Below, piece by piece: positions 53,911 through 62,870 of a DNA stretch of 64,000 nt; within the stretch, counting starts at the first letter, position 1, and the number at the start of each line of letters is the position of its first letter. The position numbers and the translations under genes are program-made. The notes below the pieces were generated by a model that saw only the letters and a program-made list of their open reading frames with translations, was not told the DNA's origin and ran no database searches. Source of the DNA: Blastochloris sulfoviridis (GTDB lineage: Bacteria > Pseudomonadota > Alphaproteobacteria > Rhizobiales > Xanthobacteraceae); contig NZ_VWPL01000004.1 in the NCBI RefSeq assembly GCF_008630065.1, positions 62,001-126,000 of the forward strand, written 5' to 3'.

Positions 53911-54501
53911 CTAGCGCTGCACGCGCTCGAACGCCGCCTTGATTTTCGGCAGCGCCCGGTTGGCAAAGACGTACATGCGGCCGTTGTCGCCATAGAGCGC
54001 GTAGTTGGTGAACAGCGTCAGCGTCGCATCATGGGCGGAGGCCATCAGCGGCCCAAACGCCGCGTCGAAGCCTGCCGCATCCAAGTCCTTGAGCTGCTGC
54101 AGGATGGCGGCACGGTTGCGGTCGGTGAAGTTCGTCCCGCCCGGCAGCTGGGCGCCGCCCGGCAGGGCCGCCGGCAGAAGATGCGAATTGAGGAGCAGCT
54201 CGTTGCGCAGCGGCACCTGTTGGGCGATCACGGCCTCGGCCGCCTGCCGCACCGCCGGGTTCTGCGACTTCTCCAGCGCCAGCCGAGCCGCAGCGATCTT
54301 GAAGGTCGAGCTGAACAGTACCTCCTGCCGGAACGACGGGGTCGGCTCGGCGGTGGGCGCGGACCTGACGACGTCGGCGCGGGCCGCCGCGAGGGGTCCG
54401 GTCACGGCCGCGATCAGGGCCGCCGATGCGACGGTGGCGACACGCAGCGACAGTCGAGATACCGACTTGCCGGATACCAGTCTGGCGTAAGAAGGCGTCA
54501 C
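53911..54501 (-). CDS. exported DUF4142 protein
   Basis: 196 residues with a signal peptide (basic start, hydrophobic core ATVASAALIAAVTG, cleavage after AARA near residue 42). The mature part matches DUF4142 (ferritin-like helical bundle): SSTFKIAAARLALEKSQNPA followed by VIAQQ. Its function is unknown. It lies opposite ccoNOQP-ccoG, between them. Confidence 0.8.
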   Translation of the reverse strand: MTPSYARLVSGKSVSRLSLRVATVASAALIAAVTGPLAAARADVVRSAPTAEPTPSFRQEVLFSSTFKIAAARLALEKSQNPAVRQAAEAVIAQQVPLRNELLLNSHLLPAALPGGAQLPGGTNFTDRNRAAILQQLKDLDAAGFDAAFGPLMASAHDATLTLFTNYALYGDNGRMYVFANRALPKIKAAFERVQR

Positions 54502-54749
54502 GGACGATCTCCTCGATCTTGCTATGATTGCCCCGCAGCCGGCCGGTTAACTGAATCGCGCCGGCGAGGTTCCCAAAACCCACGCGCCGATTTCGCATCA
54601 CGATTGTGCGAGAGGCCTGTGCGCATCATGTCTGGCGCCAGATCTACCGGCGCACTGCCCGTCACGATGCTGTGGCCCGGCCGCGGCCGGCTTTCCCCCG
54701 CACGGACGATGCCAAGGACGCCGCCAAGGGCGTTCCCAAGGATGATCCC

Positions 54750-56207
54750 ATGAACTTGCACGCGGCTCCCGATCCGGTCGACGAGCTTCCGCTCTACGTT
54801 CCGCACAGGAAGATCTATCCGCAGAGCGTCCAGGGCATCTTCCGCAAGATCAAATGGTGGCTGTTGGCGTTCTGCCTTGGCGTCTACTACTTCCTGCCGT
54901 TCGTGCGCTGGGACCGCGGGCCGGGCGTGCCGAACCAGGCGGTGCTGATCGATTTCCCCAGCCGACGGTTCTATTTCTTCGACATCGAGATCTGGCCGCA
55001 GGAGGTCTACTACATCACCGGCCTCCTGATCCTGGCGGCGCTGGTGCTGTTCCTGATGAACTCGGTCGCCGGCCGGCTGTGGTGCGGCTATCTCTGCCCC
55101 CAGACGGTGTGGACCGACCTGTTCTACGGCATCGAGCGCTGGGTGGAGGGCGACCGGCGCGAGCGCATCAAGAAGGACCACGAGCCGATCACCGCCTGGC
55201 GGGTCGGCGAGATCGTGCTGAAGCACTGGCTGTGGCTGATGATCGCCTGGTGGACCGGCGGCGCCTGGGTGCTCTATTTCGCCGACGCGCCGACCCTGAT
55301 CAAATCCATCGCCACCGGCCAGGCGCCGACCGTCGCCTATGTGTGGATCGGCATCCTCACCTTCACGACTTATTCCTTAGCCGGCTTCATGCGCGAGCAG
55401 GTGTGCGTCTACATGTGCCCGTGGCCGCGCATCCAGGCGGCGCTCACCGACGAATGGGCGCTCAACGTCACCTATCGCTACGACCGCGGCGAGCCGCGCG
55501 CTCACGTCAAGGAGGCGAAGAAGCTCCGCGCCGAAGGCCAGCCGGCCGGCGACTGCGTCGATTGCGGCCAGTGCATGGCGGTGTGTCCCACCGGCATCGA
55601 CATCCGCAAGGGCGCGCAGCTCGACTGCATCATGTGCGGCCTGTGCATCGACGCCTGCGACCGGGTGATGGAAAAGGTCGGGCGCCCGACCGGGCTGATC
55701 GCCTACGACACCGACGACAACTGCCAGCGCCGCGCCCGCGGCGAGGCGCCGGTCTACCGGCCGCTGCGGCCGCGCACGCTGATCTATGTCGGCGCCATCG
55801 TGCTGGTCACGGCGGTGATGATGTGGTCGCTCGCCACCCGCACCACCACCAGCCTCAATGTGCTGCACGACCGCAACCCGCTGGTCGTGGCGCTGTCGGA
55901 CGGCGCGGTGCGCAACGGCTACACCGTGCGGCTGCTCAACAAGCAGCAGAGCCCGCGGTCCTTCACGCTGGCGGTGGAGGGCGTGCCGCGGCCGCACATC
56001 GAGGTGGTCGGCATCGACACGCCGGCGGGCGAGGCGCCGCGCGTCGCCATCGGCCCGGACACCACGCGTGAGCTGCGCGTGCTGGTGACGGTGCCGGCCG
56101 ATGCGGCGGCCGGGCTTGCGCGCTCATCGGACGTGACGTTCCGCATCATCGACGAGCACGGCGCCAGCGCCAGCGCCAGCGCACACGACCATTTCGTCGC
56201 CCGCTGA
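54750..56207 (+). CDS. ccoG: cytochrome c oxidase accessory protein CcoG (FixG)
   Basis: 485 residues. After a soluble N-terminus come several membrane helices with cysteine motifs (CGYLCPQ, CVYMCPWPR), then two 4Fe-4S clusters (CVDCGQCMAVCP and CIMCGLCIDACD) and a C-terminal Ig-like domain. It is thought to reduce copper during cbb3 assembly. Unlike the usual fixGHIS order, no ccoH, ccoI or ccoS follows; a REP-like repeat comes next. The ATG at 54750 is preferred. Confidence 0.95.
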   Translation: MNLHAAPDPVDELPLYVPHRKIYPQSVQGIFRKIKWWLLAFCLGVYYFLPFVRWDRGPGVPNQAVLIDFPSRRFYFFDIEIWPQEVYYITGLLILAALVLFLMNSVAGRLWCGYLCPQTVWTDLFYGIERWVEGDRRERIKKDHEPITAWRVGEIVLKHWLWLMIAWWTGGAWVLYFADAPTLIKSIATGQAPTVAYVWIGILTFTTYSLAGFMREQVCVYMCPWPRIQAALTDEWALNVTYRYDRGEPRAHVKEAKKLRAEGQPAGDCVDCGQCMAVCPTGIDIRKGAQLDCIMCGLCIDACDRVMEKVGRPTGLIAYDTDDNCQRRARGEAPVYRPLRPRTLIYVGAIVLVTAVMMWSLATRTTTSLNVLHDRNPLVVALSDGAVRNGYTVRLLNKQQSPRSFTLAVEGVPRPHIEVVGIDTPAGEAPRVAIGPDTTRELRVLVTVPADAAAGLARSSDVTFRIIDEHGASASASAHDHFVAR

Positions 56208-56262
56208 GCGAGTCTCCGGCTATCGGCTCGAAACTGTCATCAGCCTGAAGCCGCCCCTTCCC

Positions 56263-56410
56263 TCTCCCCTTGCGGGAGAGGGTGGCGAGACCGTGCAAAG
56301 CGAGGTCGAGCCGGGTGAGGGGTAAATGCGGGCACTCGCCTGAAGATTCACCCCTCACCCGCCTTGCGATCTTCGATCGCTCGGCACCCTCTCCCACAAG
56401 GGGAGAGGGA
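56263..56410. repeat. REP-like inverted pair, family 3 locus 2
   Basis: Element B (GGCGAGACCGTGCAAAGCGA...GGGTGAGGGG, plus orientation) followed by element A reversed (CCCCTCACCCGCCTTGCGAT...CACCCTCTCCC). The order is the inverse of 29821-29962. Tails CTCTCCCCTTGCGGGAGAGG and complement flank the pair. It sits between ccoG and ccrM. Confidence 0.78.
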
Positions 56411-56444
56411 AGGAAGGCTCAAGCGGATCAGCCCGAAAGCGCGC

Positions 56445-57659
<1,215 letters not shown>

Positions 57660-57744
57660 TCAGGCGTGGCTGCATGCAGACGGGCAGGGTCGCGCGGCCA
57701 AGGCCGCTTGCCCGGGCGACAAATGCAGGCGGAAAATATCGGTA

Positions 57745-58896
57745 TCAGAACAGCGACAGCTGCTCGCCGCAGCGTGCCGGCCGCACGAACAGGTCGGTGC
57801 GCAGCTTCAATGAGCGGCGGTTGAGGCCGAGGCGGGCGCAGGCGGTCTCGAACCGGCGGCCGATCATCCACGCATACGGGCCCTCGCCGCGCTCGCGCTT
57901 GCCCCAGGTCGCGTCATAGTCCTTGCCGCCGCGCATCTCGCGCACCAGCGACAGCACGTGGCGATAGCGGTCGGGATGGTTCAGCACCAGCCACTCGCGG
58001 AACAGATCCTTCAGCTCGTGCGGCAGGCGCAGCATCACATAGCCGGCCTCGCTCGCGCCATTGGCCTTGGCGGCATCGAGGATGCGCTCGATCTCGGCAT
58101 CATTGAGGGCGGGAATGATCGGCGCCACCATGACCGCCACCGGAATGCCGGCCTCCGCCAGCGCCTTGATGGTCTCGAGCCGCAGCGCCGGCGTCGGCGC
58201 CCGCGGCTCCATGGTGCGGGCGAGCCGGACATCCAAGGTGGTGAGCGAGATCGCCACCTTGACCAGCCCCTTTGCCGCCATCGGCGCCAGGATGTCGATG
58301 TCGCGTCGGATCAGCGCCGACTTGGTGACGATGGCGACCGGGTGGTCGGCGCGCGCCAGCACCTCGAGACTCGCGCGGGTGATCTGATAGCGCCGCTCGA
58401 TCGGCTGGTAGGGATCGGTGTTGGTGCCGAGCGCCAGGGTCTTGGGCTCGTAGCCCGGCGCCGTCAGCTCGCGCTCGAGCAGCGTTGCGGCGTCCGGCTT
58501 GGCGAACAGCTTCGATTCGAAGTCGAGCCCCGGCGACAGGCCCATATAGGCGTGGGTCGGCCGCGCGAAGCAGTAGACGCAGCCGTGCTCGCAGCCGCGA
58601 TACGGATTGATCGAGCGGTCGAAGGCGATGTCGGGGGAGTCGTTGCGGGTGATGATCCGCCGCGCCTTCTCCTCGGTGACCTCGGTGACGAAGGCCGGCA
58701 ACTCCTCCAGCGAACGCCAGCCGTCGTCGACATCGACGCGCGCCTCGCGCTCGAACCGGCCGGACGCGTTTGACACCACGCCGCGGCCGCGGCGCCTGTC
58801 GCCATCGACGCTGGCGCGCTGGGCGCGGGCGCCGTCGACCGCCCGGTCATTGGTCCAGGCGGGCGCGAGGAGGCGGGTGCGGGCGATTCGAGCCAT
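57745..58896 (-). CDS. PA0069-family radical SAM protein
   Basis: 383 residues. An N-terminal stretch rich in Arg precedes the radical SAM cluster with Cys102, Cys106 and Cys109 (GCEHGCVYC). Then comes FARPTHAYMGLSPGLDFESK, a pattern of the PA0069 family, related to spore photoproduct lyase-like enzymes. The reaction is unknown. The ATG at 58896 gives MARIARTRLLAPA. It is divergent from the glycosyltransferase gene. Confidence 0.85.
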   Translation of the reverse strand: MARIARTRLLAPAWTNDRAVDGARAQRASVDGDRRRGRGVVSNASGRFEREARVDVDDGWRSLEELPAFVTEVTEEKARRIITRNDSPDIAFDRSINPYRGCEHGCVYCFARPTHAYMGLSPGLDFESKLFAKPDAATLLERELTAPGYEPKTLALGTNTDPYQPIERRYQITRASLEVLARADHPVAIVTKSALIRRDIDILAPMAAKGLVKVAISLTTLDVRLARTMEPRAPTPALRLETIKALAEAGIPVAVMVAPIIPALNDAEIERILDAAKANGASEAGYVMLRLPHELKDLFREWLVLNHPDRYRHVLSLVREMRGGKDYDATWGKRERGEGPYAWMIGRRFETACARLGLNRRSLKLRTDLFVRPARCGEQLSLF

Positions 58897-59062
58897 GATG
58901 AATGCTAACGCAACCCCTCGAACAAAACAAGAACATGGTCGTTGCTCCGCCGACCTAGGCGGGGCCGCCGCCCGCCGCCCAATTTCTGCGCTTGCGCAAG
59001 GCGCGGGCGGTTTGCCACCTGTCGCTTCGGGCGGTAATCGGGAGCGCGGAGGCGAGGGCAGC

Positions 59063-59647
59063 GTGATCAGCGTCATCATCCCGACCGAGAACAGCGAACG
59101 TATGCTGGTGCCCTGCTTTGCGGCGCTGGTGCCGGCGGTCTCTGCCGGCGTGGTGCGCGAGGTGGTGGTGGCCGACGCCGGCTCGCGCGACGACACGCTG
59201 AAGGTGGCGGACGCCGCGGGCTGCACGCTGATCGAAGGGCCGGCCGATCTGGGCGCCCGGCTGACGCGGGCGGCGGCGGCGGCGCGTGCGCAGTGGCTGC
59301 TGTTCCTGCGGCCGGACGTGGTGCTGGAGGACGGCTGGGCCGGTGCCGTCGAGGCGTTCATCGCCGCCGCCGAGCGGCGCGGCACCGTCGACAGGACGGC
59401 CGCCGCCTTCCGCTATGCCATCGACGCCGATGGCGCCGCGGCCCGCCTCGCCGAGCAAGCGAGCGCCATCGCCCGCCTCCTGTCGGGCCGGGTGCGGCCG
59501 GAGCAGGGGCTGCTGGTCCACCGCCGGCTCTATGACGGCGCCGGCCGCCACCCCGATGGGGCGTCCGCCGCGCGCCGCCTCATCGGGCGGCTCGGCAGGA
59601 AGGTGACGCTCCTGCGGGCGCGCGCCTTCGTGCAGGCCCGGGATTGA
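59063..59647 (+). CDS. small GT2-family glycosyltransferase
   Basis: 194 residues from a GTG with GAGG 5 nt upstream. A GT-A fold: VISVIIPTENSERML, the nucleotide-sugar loop ADAGSRDDTL (DxD-type Asp pair replaced by DAGSRDD) and a short C-terminal region. The acceptor is unknown. It is shorter than typical GT2 proteins but not obviously truncated. It could take part in cell-envelope glycan synthesis. Confidence 0.65.
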   Translation: MISVIIPTENSERMLVPCFAALVPAVSAGVVREVVVADAGSRDDTLKVADAAGCTLIEGPADLGARLTRAAAAARAQWLLFLRPDVVLEDGWAGAVEAFIAAAERRGTVDRTAAAFRYAIDADGAAARLAEQASAIARLLSGRVRPEQGLLVHRRLYDGAGRHPDGASAARRLIGRLGRKVTLLRARAFVQARD

Positions 59648-59714
59648 TCCGTTTTCTCCGAGGGCGTGATCCGGTCTGACTGAGTCGGACCGGACGCTCC
59701 AAGTTTTCGAGTCG

Positions 59715-59763
59715 TCGCCTTTTCTGACGCAAAACCGGTTCCCACTTTTGCGGAATATGCTCT
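59715..59763. repeat. dispersed palindromic repeat, family 1 copy c
   Basis: GTCGCCTTTTCTGACGCAAAACCGG..., then CACTTTTGCGGAATATGC; the best-preserved form of the family with the GGTTCCCACTTTTGCGG core. It lies before the TrmN6-like gene. Confidence 0.75.
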
Positions 59764-59823
59764 GGCAGATGATCGCGACGCCGGCTTCTGCTACATCGGC
59801 GGCAAGATCAGATCGGCACGACG

Positions 59824-60591
59824 ATGCTGGACTCCTCTCCGCCGCCCGCGCTCACCGACGACGCCGTTCTGGGCGGCCGGCTCAAGCTGCTGCAGCCGGC
59901 GCGCGGCCATCGCGCCGGGCACGACGCCATCCTGCTCGCCGCCGCCGTTCCCGCCGCGCCGGGCGAGCGTGCCGCCGATCTCGGCGCCGGCATCGGCACC
60001 GCCGGGCTGGCGGTGGCAGCCCGCGTGCCGGGCCTGTCGATGGTGCTGGTGGAGATCGACCCGGGCCTTGCCGCGCTTGCCTTGGAGAATTCCCGTCGCA
60101 ACGGCCTCGACGAGCGGGTATCGGCTGTGGCCGCCGACATTGGCGATATCGGCCGCGCCAACGGCCCGCCCGCGCTTCCGGCCGACCGCTTCGACCAGGT
60201 GCTGTGCAACCCGCCCTTTCTCGATCCCGGCCGCCACGCCGCCTCGCCCGATCCCGACAAGCGCCGCGCCCACCTGCCGGAGCGGCCGCGCGCCGACTGG
60301 ATCGCCGCGGCGCTGCGGCTGCTGACGCCCGGCGGCACGCTGACGCTGATCGAGCGCGCCGACGCGCTGGCCGGCGTGCTGGCCGACCTCGACGCGCGCT
60401 GGGGGGCGATCGAGGTCGTGCCGGTGCATCCGCGGCCGGGTGCCGCCGCAGCCCGCGTGCTGGTGCGGGCGCGCAAGGGGCGGCGCACGCCGCTGGCGCT
60501 GTTGCCGGCGCTGGTGCTGGCGGACGCGGCGGGCCGGCCGAGCGAGGCGGCGGACGCCGTGCTGCGGGCCGGCGCCGCCCTGCCGGCCTGA
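59824..60591 (+). CDS. TrmN6/YfiC-like SAM methyltransferase
   Basis: 255 residues. Rossmann methyltransferase with DLGAGIGTAGL (motif I, 52-62) and the N6-adenine-type NPPF (129-132). It resembles tRNA1(Val) adenine-37 N6-methyltransferase and HemK-like proteins. The tRNA target is inferred. Start at ATG 59824. Confidence 0.82.
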   Translation: MLDSSPPPALTDDAVLGGRLKLLQPARGHRAGHDAILLAAAVPAAPGERAADLGAGIGTAGLAVAARVPGLSMVLVEIDPGLAALALENSRRNGLDERVSAVAADIGDIGRANGPPALPADRFDQVLCNPPFLDPGRHAASPDPDKRRAHLPERPRADWIAAALRLLTPGGTLTLIERADALAGVLADLDARWGAIEVVPVHPRPGAAAARVLVRARKGRRTPLALLPALVLADAAGRPSEAADAVLRAGAALPA

Positions 60592-60634
60592 GCGGCCTTT
60601 CGGCGCCGCAGAGCCTCCAAACTCTTGGTTTGAC

Positions 60635-60680
60635 GCATTCTCTTTCGCGAGACCGGTTCCCGCTCTTGCGGAGAATGCGC
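60635..60680. repeat. dispersed palindromic repeat, family 1 copy d
   Basis: GCATTCTCTTTCGCGAGACC...GCTCTTGCGGAGAATGC with ends complementary, close to copy a at 12552. It lies between the methyltransferase and S49 genes. Confidence 0.75.
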
Positions 60681-60716
60681 TATTGGCCCGCGCATCCTTG
60701 GCCTTATGTATCGACA

Positions 60717-61601
60717 ATGTCTGCAAGTCTCGCCAACCGGCTGCTGCAACGCCTGCGCCCCTATCTGCCCGCGCCGCTGCGCCCGCCTGAGATTCCGGTG
60801 GTGCCGGTGGTGCGGCTCACCGGGGTGATCGGCTTCTCCACGCCGCTGTCGCCGGGCATCACCATGGTCGGCGTGGCGCGCATGCTGGAGCGGGCGTTCG
60901 ATGTCGCCGACGCCAAGGCGGTGGCGATCGTCATCAATTCGCCGGGCGGCTCGGCGGTGCAGTCGCACCTGATCCACCGCCGCATCCGCATGCTGGCCGA
61001 GGACGCCGACCTGCCGGTGCTGGTGTTCGTCGAGGACGTCGCGGCGTCGGGCGGCTACATGATCGCCTGCGCCGGCGACGAGATCTTCGCCGACCCGTCC
61101 TCGATCGTCGGCTCGATCGGGGTGATCGGCGCCACCTTCGGCTTCGACCGGCTGATGGACAAGATCGGCGTCGAGCGCCGCGTCTATACCGCGGGCGAGC
61201 GCAAATCGATGCTCGATCCATTCCGGCCCGAAGACCCCGACGATGTCGAGCGGCTGAAGACCATCCAGCGCGCCATCCACGCCAAGTTCATCGCCCTGGT
61301 GAAGGAGCGCCGCGGCGAGCGGCTCAAGGAGCCCGACGGTTCGCTGTTCACCGGCGAATACTGGGAGGCGGAGCGGGCCGAGGCGTTCGGCCTGATCGAC
61401 GGCTTCGGCGATGCGCGCTCGGTGCTGCGCGGCCGCTTCGGCGACGAGGTGGCGACGCCGCTGATCACCGCCGAGCGCACGCTGTTCGGCCGCCGCCTGC
61501 CCGGCTTCAGCGCCGCCCCGGCGGCCCCGGGCGCCGGCCTCGCCGCCGACCTGGTGTCGGCGATCGAGGCGCGCGCGCTGTGGTCACGCTACGGGCTGTG
61601 A
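60717..61601 (+). CDS. S49-family signal peptide peptidase-like protease
   Basis: 294 residues of the SppA/SohB family. Ser111 in AASGGYM and Lys163 in AGERKSML form the expected Ser-Lys dyad. The conserved SSIVGSIGVI and VINSPGGS segments are present. The N-terminus has a weak hydrophobic stretch only, so membrane anchoring is uncertain. The family degrades signal peptides or membrane protein fragments. Confidence 0.9.
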   Translation: MSASLANRLLQRLRPYLPAPLRPPEIPVVPVVRLTGVIGFSTPLSPGITMVGVARMLERAFDVADAKAVAIVINSPGGSAVQSHLIHRRIRMLAEDADLPVLVFVEDVAASGGYMIACAGDEIFADPSSIVGSIGVIGATFGFDRLMDKIGVERRVYTAGERKSMLDPFRPEDPDDVERLKTIQRAIHAKFIALVKERRGERLKEPDGSLFTGEYWEAERAEAFGLIDGFGDARSVLRGRFGDEVATPLITAERTLFGRRLPGFSAAPAAPGAGLAADLVSAIEARALWSRYGL

Positions 61602-61629
61602 ACGGGCGGACGGGACACCGAAGCCCCCG

Positions 61630-62091
61630 TCACGCCGTGGTCGTCTGCGGCTGGGTCAGCACCACATAGAGCGCCTGGGCGTCGCGCGAGGCGCGCAGCC
61701 GCTGGGCGATGTCCTGGTCGCGCAGCAGGCGGGCGATGCGGGCGAGCGCCTTGAGGTGGTCGGCGCCCGCCGATTCGGGGGCCAGCAGCAGGAAGATGAG
61801 ATCGACCGGCTCGCCGTCGAGCGCCTCGAAGTCGATCGGCTTCTCCAGCCGCGCGAACAGGCCGAACAGCCGGTCCATCTTGGCCATCTTGCCGTGCGGG
61901 ATGGCGATGCCGTTGCCGACGCCGGTCGAGCCCAGCCGCTCGCGCTGCAGCAACGTCTCGAAGATCTCGCGCTCGGAGTGGCCGGTGAGTTCGGCCGCCC
62001 GCTCGGCGAGTTCCTGCAGCGCCTGCTTCTTGGAATTGACCCGAAGCGACGGATACACCGCGTTCGGGGCCACGAGATCGCTCAGCGGCAT
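61630..62091 (-). CDS. ptsN: PTS nitrogen-regulatory IIA protein
   Basis: 153 residues, EIIA(Ntr). The phosphorylated His66 lies in GIAIPHGK. It senses the phosphorylation state of the nitrogen PTS and controls potassium transport and nitrogen metabolism. It is the third gene of rpoN-hpf-ptsN, a conserved order. The ATG at 62091 gives MPLSDLVAPNA. Confidence 0.95.
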   Translation of the reverse strand: MPLSDLVAPNAVYPSLRVNSKKQALQELAERAAELTGHSEREIFETLLQRERLGSTGVGNGIAIPHGKMAKMDRLFGLFARLEKPIDFEALDGEPVDLIFLLLAPESAGADHLKALARIARLLRDQDIAQRLRASRDAQALYVVLTQPQTTTA

Positions 62092-62176
62092 GGCCGGCCC
62101 GGTCGTGCAGGAAGCGGGGCGCGATGACCGCCCCGGTTGCGAAGGCGGCGGACGATAGGCGCGGCGCCGGCCACGG

Positions 62177-62758
62177 TCAATGGGGCTCCGCCGGAGGGTC
62201 GACCCATCCGATATTACCGTCCGGGCGGCGATAGACGACGTTGATCCGCCCGGACGTGGCGTGGCGGAAGACCACCACAGGCGCGCCGGTGATGTCGAGC
62301 TCGACCACCGCCTCGGCCACCGAGAGCTGGCCGACCGCGGTCTTGGTCTCGGCCACCACCACCGGGTGATCGCCGTCCGGCCCGGTTTCGGTCTCGACGT
62401 CCTCGTCCTCGGAGGGCGCCTGCAGCACATACATCGGCGCCATCGGCATGGTGCGCTCGCCGCCATGCTCCTCGCGCAGCTTGCGCTTGTAGCGGCGCAG
62501 CCGCTTCTCGATGCGCTCGCAGGCGAGATCGCAGCTCTGATAGGCATCAGCCGCCGTGGCGTGCGACTGCAGCTCGGCGCCCGACGACAGATGCAGGATG
62601 CAGTCGGTGCGGAAAAACGTGCCTTCGCGCTCGACGATGGCGCGGCCGGACCAGCCGCGGTCGAAGAACTTCTCAATCGCTTCGGCGATGCGCGCCTCGA
62701 TGCGCGTGCGCAGGGCATCGCCGATGTCGAGGTTCTTGCCGGACACTCTCAATGTCAT
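62177..62758 (-). CDS. hpf: ribosome hibernation promoting factor, long form
   Basis: 193 residues. The N-terminal ~100 residues (MTLRVSGKNLDIGDALRTRI) bind the 30S decoding region; the C-terminal domain (VVVFRHATSGRINVVYRRPDGNIGW) drives 100S dimer formation, as in long-form HPF. It silences idle ribosomes in starvation. It is downstream of rpoN and upstream of ptsN. Confidence 0.93.
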   Translation of the reverse strand: MTLRVSGKNLDIGDALRTRIEARIAEAIEKFFDRGWSGRAIVEREGTFFRTDCILHLSSGAELQSHATAADAYQSCDLACERIEKRLRRYKRKLREEHGGERTMPMAPMYVLQAPSEDEDVETETGPDGDHPVVVAETKTAVGQLSVAEAVVELDITGAPVVVFRHATSGRINVVYRRPDGNIGWVDPPAEPH

Positions 62759-62870
62759 TTTTGTTTGTCTCCAAGGCACCACGCCATCGGGGCACGGAGT
62801 CCGATGGTCACAGGTGATTTAGCCCACAATTGGCGGCAGCGGAATCCGGTTGAGCATGCGTCGATCCCCT

